Source: Clostridia bacterium (lineage in GTDB: Bacteria > Bacillota > Clostridia > Oscillospirales > RGIG8002). From it: a stretch of 40,202 nt of DNA. Below the pieces are notes generated by a model. That model made no database searches, was not told where the DNA came from, and was given only the letters and a program-made list of their open reading frames with translations. The position numbers and the translations under genes were made by a program. Shown here in pieces: positions 17,795-25,770 of this stretch. The DNA is taken from contig JAFZQJ010000033.1 of the NCBI GenBank assembly GCA_017620395.1, forward strand, positions 1 through 40,202, read 5' to 3'. Numbering within the stretch: position 1 is the stretch's first letter; every line of letters starts with the position of its first letter.

Positions 17795-18934
17795 ATGATC
17801 AGGATAGGAATTGTCGGAGTACGCGGACTTTCATTTTCCGGAGCTCTCTGCTCCATGCCGGATGATGTCAGGATCGCCGCGATTTGCGATCTCGACGAGG
17901 GCTGCCTCGAATTTGCCAGAGGCGAGATAGAGAAGAAATCTCCCTACGCGGGCGAGCTTAAAACCTTCCGCATCTACGAGGACATGATCGAAAAGGGCGA
18001 TATCGACGCGGTCGTCATCTCCACGCCGATGCAGTGCCACGTTCCGCAGGCGATAACCGCGCTGCAGGCGGGCAAGCACGTCATGTGCGAGGTCACCGCG
18101 GGAGTCACGATGGACGAGCTCTGGTGGCTGATCGAAAACGTCGAGAAATCCGGCAAGATATACATGTACGCCGAGAACTACTGCTATATCCCCGACTGCC
18201 AGCTCGTTCGCGCTCTCGTCAAGAAGGGGATGTTCGGCGAAATATACTACGGCGAGGGCGAATATACCCACGACTGCACCGAGCTCCGCAACTGGCACGG
18301 CAAGACGGGCTGGAGAACGTACTGGCAGATGGGTACCCGCGGCGCCTTCTACCCGACGCACTCGCTCGGGCCGATAATGCAGTGCTTCGACGACGACCGC
18401 ATCGTTTCGATAGCTTCGTTTTCGCCCGGCAACCACAACCCATACGGCCTGCGCAACGACGACCTGACGCAGACGGTCTGTCAGCTTGAAAGCGGCAAGC
18501 TCGTCAAGCTTCGCGTCGACACGATTTCTCCCCGTCCGCACGAGACGATGTATTATCAGATACAGGGTACGAAGGGATGCTACGAGGCTTCGCGCTTCGG
18601 AGGCGAGGCGATGATCGCCGTCGCCACCGAGGACGACCCGAAGGGATACGAGCGCTGGCGTCCGCTCTCGGATTTCAGCGAGTTCCTTCCCGAACGCTAC
18701 AAGACCGGCGAAGGCGGAGACGCCGGACACGGCGGCGGCGACTATTATATAGTCAAGGACTTCATCGACGCCGTCAAGACGAACGTCCAGCCAGAGCTGA
18801 ACGTCTATAAGGCGGCGGAATGGACTTCGGTCGCGCTGCTTTCGCAGCTTTCGGTCACGAACCGGGGCCGCCTGCTCGAGGTGCCGAACTTCCGCCAGGG
18901 CATGAGCTGGGAGGAAAAGCGGATAAAGCTGTAA
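17795..18934 (+). CDS. Gfo/Idh/MocA family NAD(P)-dependent oxidoreductase
   Basis: A 379-residue protein with an N-terminal Rossmann domain (IRIGIVGVRG at 2-11, AAICDLDE near 29-36, and AVVISTP and the GKHVMCEV segment, the usual EKP-like position). The C-terminal alpha/beta substrate domain includes GTRGAFYPTHSLGP. The HSLGP and DAGHGGGDY segments resemble sugar dehydrogenases and the NAD-dependent GH109 glycosidase-like members of the family. A sugar or sugar-derivative substrate is therefore likely but not proven. The ATG at 17795 follows AAGGAG; the longer frame from 17711 overlaps the upstream coding region. It is the last GC-rich gene before the AT-rich defence island. Confidence 0.82.
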   Translation: MIRIGIVGVRGLSFSGALCSMPDDVRIAAICDLDEGCLEFARGEIEKKSPYAGELKTFRIYEDMIEKGDIDAVVISTPMQCHVPQAITALQAGKHVMCEVTAGVTMDELWWLIENVEKSGKIYMYAENYCYIPDCQLVRALVKKGMFGEIYYGEGEYTHDCTELRNWHGKTGWRTYWQMGTRGAFYPTHSLGPIMQCFDDDRIVSIASFSPGNHNPYGLRNDDLTQTVCQLESGKLVKLRVDTISPRPHETMYYQIQGTKGCYEASRFGGEAMIAVATEDDPKGYERWRPLSDFSEFLPERYKTGEGGDAGHGGGDYYIVKDFIDAVKTNVQPELNVYKAAEWTSVALLSQLSVTNRGRLLEVPNFRQGMSWEEKRIKL

Positions 18935-18972
18935 AAGCACTATTAGCACAAAAGATATGGAGGGATTATAAA

Positions 18973-21015
18973 ATGGCAAAAGTGCAATCTGTGGAGCCTA
19001 ACATTGCTGATTTGGCAAACAGTTGGTTGAAATCGTTCGGTCTTGATTACAAACTGGAACAAGAATCCTTGAACGCAGAAATAGATTCTGCTCTGAATGA
19101 CTACGCTTCAAAAAACGGTGGCGCAGGAGGCAATCGTCCTGACGCTAAATTGTTGTTGAGCGATAAGAATATGGTCCATTATCCGATTTTGATTGAGTAT
19201 AAGGGCTATAAAGATAAACTCGTTATGCTTGATTCCGACGGAAGGGTTGCCAACAAAACCGCCAATAATACTCCTGATTATAAAGTAATCAATTCTTATG
19301 CCGTTAACGGTGCTGTTCACTACGCTAACGCAATTTTGCACTATACCAGTTATACGGAAATCATCGCAATCGGAATGACCGGTTACAAGGATGATACAGG
19401 CAAGCTGCAGTATGAGATTGGTGTATATTACGTATCCAAGAGCAATTACGGTGTCGGTCAAAAGGTAGACGACTATTCTGATCTTTCTTTTCTCAAAAGC
19501 GGCAACTTCGATCAGTTCATCGAAAAAGTCAAACAGCTGCAGTTATCACAAGAAGAAATTGAAAAGCTCAGAGAGCGACGCGAGCAGGAGATCAATACAA
19601 GTCTTGTTAAACTCAATAACGATATTTATCAGAACGAAAGAGGTTTGAGTGAACGCGATCGCGTTTATCTCGTTGCCGCATCTATTATTGCTACTCTGGG
19701 CGTTCCCGGGAAAGTCGCTGCCCTTGAAAAATCCGAACTTAAATCTTCTTCAGAGGATGGCAACCGAGACGGCGATATCATCCTCCGGAAGATAAAGGCG
19801 TTTTTGAACGAAAAGAAATTGCCACCGGAAAAGCGTGAGCTTATTGTCAGAACTCTTCAGAACACACTGACTACCGACAATATAAATAAAGTCGAAAATG
19901 GCGAAACACAGTTAAAACGTGTGTTCACAAAGATCATTGATGACTTGGGTATTTATTATAAAATCGGTCTCAGCACCGATTTTACAGGCAAGCTGTTCAA
20001 TGAAATGTATAGTTGGCTTGGTTTTTCGCAGGACAAGCTCAACGATGTTGTTTTGACGCCATCTTATGTGGCAACGCTTTTGGCAAAACTGGCAAGAGTG
20101 AATATGGATTCGTATGTGTGGGACTTTGCGACCGGTTCCGCAGGTCTTCTTGTTGCCTCAATGAACGAAATGCTGAATGACGCAAAAGATAAGATCAAAT
20201 CCCCTGATGCATTCACGATAAAATCCGCAGAAATTAAAGCCAACCAATTGCTCGGTCTGGAAATCCTCTCCGAAGTGTATATGCTTGCTATCCTCAACAT
20301 GATTCTTATGGGTGACGGCAGCTCTAACATTATCAATAAAGACTCTCTGAGGGAGTTTAACGGAAATTACGGGTTTGGAAAAACGAACGAGAAATTCCCC
20401 GCAGATGCGTTTGTTCTAAATCCGCCGTATTCTGCACCCGGAAACGGTATGATCTTCGTCGAAAAAGCGCTTTCCATGATGAGCAAGGGATACGCTGCAA
20501 TCATTATCCAAAATTCAGCTGGTAGCGGAAAAGCCATTGACTTCAACAAAAGAATCCTCAAGCACAGCACCTTGCTTGCAAGTATAAGAATGCCGTTAGA
20601 TCTCTTCATAGGTAAGTCTAACGTACAAACGAATGTTTATGTTTTCAGAGTGGGTGAAGCTCACCAAAAGGACGATATCGTTAAATTCATTGATTTCTCA
20701 AATGACGGTTATAAGAGAACAAATCGAAAAAAAGCAAAAATTAATCTTCGCGACGTTGACCACGCTAAAGGCAGATATACAGAGCTTGTTGATCTTGTAC
20801 GTTTCGGGAAGAGTAAGCTTCACTACTATACCGAGAAAGAATACTACGAGGGAACAATTGACCCTGATAGTGGCGCTGATTGGAATCAAACAGCACCTAT
20901 TGACACCAAACCCACAATAGAAGATTTTAAGAAAACCGTCAGTTCTTATCTTGCACATGAAATCTCAAGCCTGTTAAACAATAACGAATTGGAGGATGAC
21001 CGCCTGGGAAAATAA
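18973..21015 (+). CDS. BcgI-like restriction-modification subunit: nuclease fused to N6-adenine methyltransferase
   Basis: A 680-residue AT-rich gene. A PD-ExK-type nuclease centre is visible near the N-terminus: PD at 56-57 and, after a short hydrophobic strand, EYK at 75-77. A helical linker follows. The methyltransferase core has the SAM-binding DFATGSAG near residue 384 and the catalytic NPPY at 483-486, which indicates N6-adenine methylation. Nuclease, methylase and a separate specificity protein match the plan of BcgI, a type IIB enzyme that cuts on both sides of its site. The ATG at 18973 has GGAGGG upstream. The last codons run into TAA at a slippery heptamer that probably shifts some ribosomes into the specificity frame. 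Confidence 0.82.
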   Translation: MAKVQSVEPNIADLANSWLKSFGLDYKLEQESLNAEIDSALNDYASKNGGAGGNRPDAKLLLSDKNMVHYPILIEYKGYKDKLVMLDSDGRVANKTANNTPDYKVINSYAVNGAVHYANAILHYTSYTEIIAIGMTGYKDDTGKLQYEIGVYYVSKSNYGVGQKVDDYSDLSFLKSGNFDQFIEKVKQLQLSQEEIEKLRERREQEINTSLVKLNNDIYQNERGLSERDRVYLVAASIIATLGVPGKVAALEKSELKSSSEDGNRDGDIILRKIKAFLNEKKLPPEKRELIVRTLQNTLTTDNINKVENGETQLKRVFTKIIDDLGIYYKIGLSTDFTGKLFNEMYSWLGFSQDKLNDVVLTPSYVATLLAKLARVNMDSYVWDFATGSAGLLVASMNEMLNDAKDKIKSPDAFTIKSAEIKANQLLGLEILSEVYMLAILNMILMGDGSSNIINKDSLREFNGNYGFGKTNEKFPADAFVLNPPYSAPGNGMIFVEKALSMMSKGYAAIIIQNSAGSGKAIDFNKRILKHSTLLASIRMPLDLFIGKSNVQTNVYVFRVGEAHQKDDIVKFIDFSNDGYKRTNRKKAKINLRDVDHAKGRYTELVDLVRFGKSKLHYYTEKEYYEGTIDPDSGADWNQTAPIDTKPTIEDFKKTVSSYLAHEISSLLNNNELEDDRLGK

Positions 21016-21055
21016 ATGCCTCACTTAACGAAAAGCTGAGGAGTGTTAAGTGGGG
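20991..21055 (+). promoter_or_regulatory. Candidate programmed -1 ribosomal frameshift signal joining the RM and S frames
   Basis: Three elements stand in the order seen in dnaX-type sites. A Shine-Dalgarno-like GGAGG is at 20991-20995. Ten nt later comes the heptamer G_GGA_AAA (21006-21012), in phase with the methyltransferase codons and directly before its TAA. After a 6-nt spacer there is a stem of 11 bp, CCTCACTTAAC (21019-21029) with GTTAAGTGGGG (21045-21055), all paired with one G-U, and a 15-nt loop. A -1 slip enters the frame of the specificity subunit at ATA (21012). Function is inferred from architecture. Confidence 0.7.
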
Positions 21056-22124
21056 CGAATATAAACTCGGCGATTTGTTTGAAATAAATAACACTTTAAG
21101 TTTTAACACAAATGCGCTTGTTCCGGGAGATGAATATGATTATGTTACAAGAACTTCTGTAAATCAGGGTGTTCTTCAAACTACCGGTTTTGTTAATTTG
21201 GCAAATATAAATCCTGCAGGTATATGGAGTTTGGGGCTGCTTCAAATGGACTTTTTCTATCGAAGCAAACAATGGTATGCCGGGCAATTTGTACGAAAGG
21301 TTACACCCAAATTTACTGTCCCCGAAAACGCAGTATCGTTTTTTACAACTGTGTTAAACAAGATAAAGCCGATTCTGCTGTCAGTTCTCGTGCGAAATGT
21401 TGACAAAACCTTTAAGAGCATTAGAATTGAACTTCCTATAACTGCGGATAAAACAATTGATTTTGACTTTATAAGTGCCTTTATGGATGACATAAAGGCG
21501 GAGCGTATCGCTGCATTAACTTCATATTTTAAGGCAAATGGACTTATGCATGATGAAAAATGCGACGAGAACCAGAGTCCTATTGAAATACCAGTTGGCA
21601 TTCAATGGAAAGAATATAGGATGGGGGATCTGTTTGACAGAATTAAGACTAACAAGCTTCCGTATAAGGCGAAGGATTTACCTGCTGAAGCAAGGAATGA
21701 GTATGTTCTGCCTTGCCTGACTTCCAGCTTTAACAATCAAGGGCTTAACTATTATGCGCCTTATAGTGGTGCAACAGTCTTAAAGGATGTTATCACTTTG
21801 CCCTCAAACAGTGATGTTTATCGTGCATATTATCAGTCATCTGAGTTTACTGTGTTATCTGATGCTTATGCAATAGACTGGAAATATGATAATCGAAAGC
21901 TAACGCGAGAACAGTATCTGTTTATGGTAATGTGCATTAACAAGGTTACCGATCGCCCGATTTATTCACACAAGAATAAACTCGGCGGCTGGAATGTCGT
22001 TAGGAACAAGAAAATCAAGTTGCCGGTGGCAAACGGGGAAATAGATTTTGCATTTATGCATGATTTAATCTCTGCCATTGAAAAACTGGTTATCAAGGAT
22101 GTTGTCGATTACACAAGCAGATAG
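21012..22124 (+). CDS. Specificity (S) subunit of the BcgI-like system, probably expressed by -1 frameshift
   Basis: About 370 residues in a frame that opens after a TGA at 20997 and lacks ATG or GTG before the first conserved motif. There are two target-recognition halves. Each begins with the same element, KWGEYKLGDLFEI (from about 21048) and QWKEYRMGDLFDRI (from about 21604). Each ends in a helical spacer, IDFDFISAFMDDIKAERIAAL and IDFAFMHDLISAIEKLVI, a typical S-subunit duplication. Because the first motif lies upstream of the TTG at 21075, that TTG cannot be the true start. A -1 shift at the end of the methyltransferase would give a 1050-residue RM-S fusion. The alternative is a one-base loss in the A-run that separated the gene from its start. 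Confidence 0.8.
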   Translation: MNASLNEKLRSVKWGEYKLGDLFEINNTLSFNTNALVPGDEYDYVTRTSVNQGVLQTTGFVNLANINPAGIWSLGLLQMDFFYRSKQWYAGQFVRKVTPKFTVPENAVSFFTTVLNKIKPILLSVLVRNVDKTFKSIRIELPITADKTIDFDFISAFMDDIKAERIAALTSYFKANGLMHDEKCDENQSPIEIPVGIQWKEYRMGDLFDRIKTNKLPYKAKDLPAEARNEYVLPCLTSSFNNQGLNYYAPYSGATVLKDVITLPSNSDVYRAYYQSSEFTVLSDAYAIDWKYDNRKLTREQYLFMVMCINKVTDRPIYSHKNKLGGWNVVRNKKIKLPVANGEIDFAFMHDLISAIEKLVIKDVVDYTSR

Positions 22125-22222
22125 TAATTGTAATCAGCCAACAAGCGCAGTCAAGTAAACTGTATGATATAGCCATTTCTAACGTATACTATTGCAAGCA
22201 ATTACGATAGGAGTATGCGGAA

Positions 22223-23530
22223 ATGGAAAAAGCGTTTGTATTTGGCGTTGCCCCGGCATTAATTAATGGTAAATGGCTTTATGAATTGATTGAAACAGAC
22301 TGTACATCACTATCACAAACATTTTTTCCAGCTGGTGTTTGTCCTCAAGAAACAAGGATTGTTGTGTTAGAAAATAGTTTATACAGAGATAAAGATCTTA
22401 AAAGGAGATATGAAAAAATGAAAGAAAAAGATGCGAAGATTGTTGAATTGAAGTCGGAGATTAATGATGATTATTCTGATGATTCTTTATTCAACATATC
22501 ATCCTGGGGAGCTGATTTGTCATTCAGGGAACTAATATCCATGTATGAAGATAATGAGCTTGTTAAGCCGGAATTACAGCGAAAATATGTTTGGGATAAA
22601 GTTGAAGCAAGCAGATTTATTGAATCAATTTTGCTTGGTTTGCCTGTACCCAGTATTTTTCTTGCACAATCCGGCAGCGAAAAGTTAATTGTAGATGGTT
22701 ATCAGCGTATAATGACAGTTTACGATTACGTAAGAGGTATTTTTTCTACGGATGAAAAAATATTCAAACTCTCAAATACAGAGAAAATCAATGCAAGATG
22801 GCGTAATAAAGCATTTGCAGAGTTATCAACTGATGATCAGCGAAAGATAAAGAGCACAACTATTCATGCAATTATTTTTGAGCAGAAAAAGCCTGAAAAT
22901 GATGACACAAGTTTATATCAAGTATTTGAGAGAATTAATACAAGTGGAAGAACATTGACTCCTCAAGAAATACGCAATTGCGTGTATCAAGGCACATTTA
23001 ACTCCCTTTTGTTTGAACTTAATAATAACCCAAAATGGAGATCGATGTATGGATCAGAAAAGCCAGATAGCAGAATGCGCGATATTGAATTTATTCTTCG
23101 TTTCTTCCTTATGAAATCCGAAATTGTATTAAAATCTGAAAGTAAACAAATACCGTTAAAAAAATCATTGAATAGTATTATGCATATCCATCAAAACGAG
23201 TTGTCTGATGGAATTGAAAAAATGCAAGACGATTTTAATAAAACCATTGATTATGTTTATAATTCATTGGGATTTAGAGCATTTAACAACTTCTCCCGTG
23301 GAGTTTTTACTAAAAATTTTCACCCGGCAATTTATGACTCTATAATGGTTGCAGCTTTCTTTGCCATGGAAGGCGGAATAGAAGCACGTCCTATTAATGA
23401 AGATACCCATAAGCAACTGTTGTCAAACGAAGAATATATGACCTCAATCAGCCAACGAACAACAGATATTGAGAGCATAAAAACAAGAATACACTTAGCT
23501 GGACAGCTTTTGTTTGGGGCAGAAATATGA
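22223..23530 (+). CDS. DUF262-domain protein (GmrSD/ParB-like nuclease superfamily)
   Basis: A 435-residue AT-rich gene. The DUF262 core starts near residue 95. Family signatures are ELQRKYVWDKVEASRFIESILLGLPVP (117-143), VDGYQR (157-162, where most members have DGQQR) and VFERINTSGRTLTPQEIRN (about 238-256). DUF262 proteins occur in modification-dependent restriction (GmrSD) and other defence loci, where this core is proposed to hydrolyse NTP or cut DNA. The first 65 residues are not typical of the family. A second in-frame ATG at 22418 (Met66) has a stronger ribosome-binding site (AAAGGAG), so a shorter form is possible. The gene overlaps the HEPN gene by four bases. Confidence 0.8.
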   Translation: MEKAFVFGVAPALINGKWLYELIETDCTSLSQTFFPAGVCPQETRIVVLENSLYRDKDLKRRYEKMKEKDAKIVELKSEINDDYSDDSLFNISSWGADLSFRELISMYEDNELVKPELQRKYVWDKVEASRFIESILLGLPVPSIFLAQSGSEKLIVDGYQRIMTVYDYVRGIFSTDEKIFKLSNTEKINARWRNKAFAELSTDDQRKIKSTTIHAIIFEQKKPENDDTSLYQVFERINTSGRTLTPQEIRNCVYQGTFNSLLFELNNNPKWRSMYGSEKPDSRMRDIEFILRFFLMKSEIVLKSESKQIPLKKSLNSIMHIHQNELSDGIEKMQDDFNKTIDYVYNSLGFRAFNNFSRGVFTKNFHPAIYDSIMVAAFFAMEGGIEARPINEDTHKQLLSNEEYMTSISQRTTDIESIKTRIHLAGQLLFGAEI

Positions 23531-24015
23531 AACAGGAGTTGCAAGATTTAATTTCTGAATGTTCCACGGAATTAGTTGATATTGAATCTCGAATACAATC
23601 ACTACAACCTTTTGATAAAGAAATTCGATACCTGACCAATTACGCTCTAATAAAAGCCGCTGGAACTGCAGAATATGTGTATCGGTCAATTGTAGCAGAT
23701 TATTTCTCAAGATTATCTGATAGCCGTGTCGATACATATATAGATTCAACAGTAAGAAACGGGTCAATGAGCGCAAAATATGAGGAAATGTGTAAACTCT
23801 TAGGTCGCTTTGATACAGTGTGGTGTAATAACTTCAAAAATGCTGTAAAGTCTAATCCCGACAGTCAGAGAATAGTGGCCGCCTCAAATTCATTAGTAAC
23901 AAATCGCCACAGTTTTGCACACGGAAAAAATCCAACAGCCACTTTTAGCGATATAAAGCAATACTATCAAGACATTGTTAATCTGATTAATATTTTTGAC
24001 TCTATCGTTTGTTAA
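23527..24015 (+). CDS. HEPN-like protein with Rx4H motif (putative RNase partner of the DUF262 protein)
   Basis: A 162-residue, mostly helical protein. Near the C-terminus it carries NRHSFAHGKNP with Arg127 and His132, the Rx4H catalytic signature of HEPN ribonucleases, in the form seen in MAE_28990/MAE_18760-type HEPN proteins. The gene starts inside the DUF262 stop region (ATGA overlap), so the two are translationally coupled and likely act as one module. HEPN proteins often serve as RNA-cutting effectors in toxin-antitoxin and abortive-infection systems; that role here is inference. A hairpin terminator follows 13 nt after the stop. Confidence 0.72.
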   Translation: MKQELQDLISECSTELVDIESRIQSLQPFDKEIRYLTNYALIKAAGTAEYVYRSIVADYFSRLSDSRVDTYIDSTVRNGSMSAKYEEMCKLLGRFDTVWCNNFKNAVKSNPDSQRIVAASNSLVTNRHSFAHGKNPTATFSDIKQYYQDIVNLINIFDSIVC

Positions 24016-24028
24016 GTACAAAATACAT

Positions 24029-24078
24029 AAAACACTGTCTGTAATTACGATTATCATTACAATTACAGACAGCGTTTT
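24029..24078 (+). terminator. Terminator at the end of the defence operon
   Basis: A long hairpin, 24029-24046 paired with 24061-24078 (18 positions with one mismatch, AAAACACTGTCTGTAATT against its near-complement), with a 14-nt loop and flanking A/T runs. Being nearly symmetrical, it can also act on minus-strand transcripts. Confidence 0.75.
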
Positions 24079-24079
24079 A

Positions 24080-24267
24080 TTATAATGTGTTGATTAATTC
24101 TTTCATTATTACGTCATTCGCTCGATTTCTGATGTTGTTCATCGCCCCTACCCATGCCATCTGGTCGCGGCGTTTGAGGGATTCGGTGACGCCTTCGGAT
24201 GCGGCGAATTGGGCGACGAGGCGCTGTTCCATTTCCGTCGCCTCGCGGTCGGTCTCTATGGCGTGCG
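24080..24267 (-). pseudogene. C-terminal remnant of a TnpV-like transposon-encoded protein
   Basis: The minus strand between a TGA at about 24270 and the TAA at 24080-24082 encodes about 62 residues with no start codon of its own in a suitable place. They include EQRLVAQFAASEGVTESLKR, then DQMAWVGAMNNIRNRA and a final MKELINTL. This matches my recollection of the C-terminus of TnpV family proteins carried by Clostridial transposons. The N-terminal half is missing, and the next gene on this strand (GGDEF) ends immediately beside it. It marks the right-hand edge of the AT-rich island and is probably the scar of a mobile element that delivered or flanked the defence genes. Confidence 0.6.
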
Positions 24268-24274
24268 GGAAGGC

Positions 24275-25429
24275 TCAGCGGCCGACGCCGGCCTCTCTCT
24301 TGCGCCGGTACAGCATACTGTCAGCCTGCCGGATGTATGAGTTCAACGGTTCCTTCGGGTCCGTGCAGCAGACGTGGCCCGCGGTCATCACCAGCTTGTA
24401 CTGCTTATCGCTTGACAGCTCCCGCAGGTAAGCGTTCACGTCATCGGTGAGCGAGTCGGGATCGGGAACCGTGTCCTTGTCGGGCTGCCAGGAGATCAGA
24501 AACTCGTCTCCTCCGTAGCGAGCCGCAAATCCGCCGTACCTCTCCATCGTTCGCTTGATGGCCTGACTGCAGAGAATAAGCGCCTCGTCTCCGGCGGCGT
24601 GGCCGTGGGTATCGTTGATTTTTTTGAAACTGTTCAGATCGCCCATATACAGGTATATCGGCTTTTTCTCCGAGACGTTCTTTATTCTGTCCGAAAGATA
24701 TTCCTCCGCTTTGCGGCGGTTATTCAGACCGGTCAGCGCGTCGGAATTGATGTTCGCCACCTGCATGGTGATGAATATCCCGGCAATGACGGAAAAGATG
24801 GCCGCCGGGAGGATGGACGCCGTTGCGAGAAAGCTGTCCCCGACGATAAAGGCGATGATGATAAACACCGAGAAAAACAGCGTGGCGTTCGATTTGCGCA
24901 AAAACTTTGTCTTTGCGCGGCAAACGTTGACGAGCGATACCGCCGCTATGATCAGCAGATACAGACTTGCCGAAGCCATCATCGGCAGGTACATCGGGCC
25001 GTGAATGAAGGAGTCGTTTTCATCGAGATAGAATACCAGCTTCGTCCACGGGCTCAAGAGGATCATCAAGGTGGAAAACACCGCAGGCAGCCAGCTCAGC
25101 CACCTGCCTATGCCGGACCGCAGATACCGTATATCCAGCCTTTCGACCGTGAACATAAAGAAGGCGGTCGCGCACACCGTCACTGTCCAGAGGCTTATGG
25201 TACAGACGACCAGCATGACGCCCCTCGGAAGGTTCACAAGGCCATACTCCGACAACGTCCAGAGATTGTTGAGAAGAAGATACACCATATGCGTGACGAT
25301 CAAAACGTAAAACCACGTATACTCGCCCTTCCTGGCGATGCTGCGGCCCGTATTCGTCAGGATAAAAACGTCCAGCATCAAGAATACTAATTGAAAAACG
25401 CTGAACGCGAACAAAACGTCATTGTTCAT
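24275..25429 (-). CDS. Membrane-bound diguanylate cyclase (GGDEF domain)
   Basis: A 384-residue protein. The N-terminal 225 residues contain about seven hydrophobic helices, resembling sensory 7TM-type input regions. The C-terminal GGDEF domain (about 226-380) has DALTGLNNRR at its start, GDLNSFKKINDTHGHAAGDE and the intact active-site GGDEF at 306-310. It should therefore make cyclic di-GMP from two GTP. The inhibitory I-site RxxD expected at 297-300 reads RYGG, so the usual product feedback through that site is probably lost. Codon use is GC-rich, like the main genome and unlike the island to its left. A promoter lies about 80 bp upstream of the ATG. Confidence 0.88.
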   Translation of the reverse strand: MNNDVLFAFSVFQLVFLMLDVFILTNTGRSIARKGEYTWFYVLIVTHMVYLLLNNLWTLSEYGLVNLPRGVMLVVCTISLWTVTVCATAFFMFTVERLDIRYLRSGIGRWLSWLPAVFSTLMILLSPWTKLVFYLDENDSFIHGPMYLPMMASASLYLLIIAAVSLVNVCRAKTKFLRKSNATLFFSVFIIIAFIVGDSFLATASILPAAIFSVIAGIFITMQVANINSDALTGLNNRRKAEEYLSDRIKNVSEKKPIYLYMGDLNSFKKINDTHGHAAGDEALILCSQAIKRTMERYGGFAARYGGDEFLISWQPDKDTVPDPDSLTDDVNAYLRELSSDKQYKLVMTAGHVCCTDPKEPLNSYIRQADSMLYRRKREAGVGR

Positions 25430-25509
25430 AATACGCCTCTGTTTCCTCCCCTCAACGTCGATGACTGCAAGCGCTCCGCATACACACCGCGAGTATTTAT
25501 TAAAAATTA

Positions 25510-25538
25510 AGTATATACCACTGCCGCCGAAAAATCAA
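25510..25538 (-). promoter_or_regulatory. Promoter of the diguanylate cyclase gene
   Basis: On the minus strand, TTGATT (25538-25533) and TATACT (25515-25510) are separated by 17 bp. The predicted leader is about 75 nt. The remainder of the 210-bp gap up to the tRNA terminator shows no gene. Confidence 0.55.
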
Positions 25539-25600
25539 GGCAAAATACAATCATTTTTCAGCAACGTTGTATTTTGACCAAAATCAAAGGCTTTTTTTGT

Positions 25601-25635
25601 AAAAAAAAGGATTGCCGTTCAAAACAGCAATCCTT
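25601..25635 (-). terminator. Terminator of the tRNA-Ala transcript
   Basis: On the minus strand, GGATTGC pairs with GCAATCC (25633-25627 with 25615-25609), followed by a run of eight T (25608-25601). It lies directly after the CCA end of the tRNA. Confidence 0.8.
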
Positions 25636-25640
25636 TCATT

Positions 25641-25716
<76 letters not shown>

Positions 25717-25770
25717 GTATTGTCGGAGAAAAGCGGCTTCAAAAGCGCCCTCTCGTCTTCAGCAAGGGAT

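Noticed and set aside
20996-21027. The ATG at 20996, or the ATG at 21016, as start of the specificity subunit
   Set aside because: As sequenced, the first reads ten codons to a TAA and the second seven codons to a TGA. Neither enters the specificity frame.
25601-25635. A third copy of the dispersed repeat, because the tRNA terminator loop contains CGTTCAAAAC
   Set aside because: Only this box is shared. The hairpin is fully explained as the tRNA-Ala terminator and the other boxes are absent.
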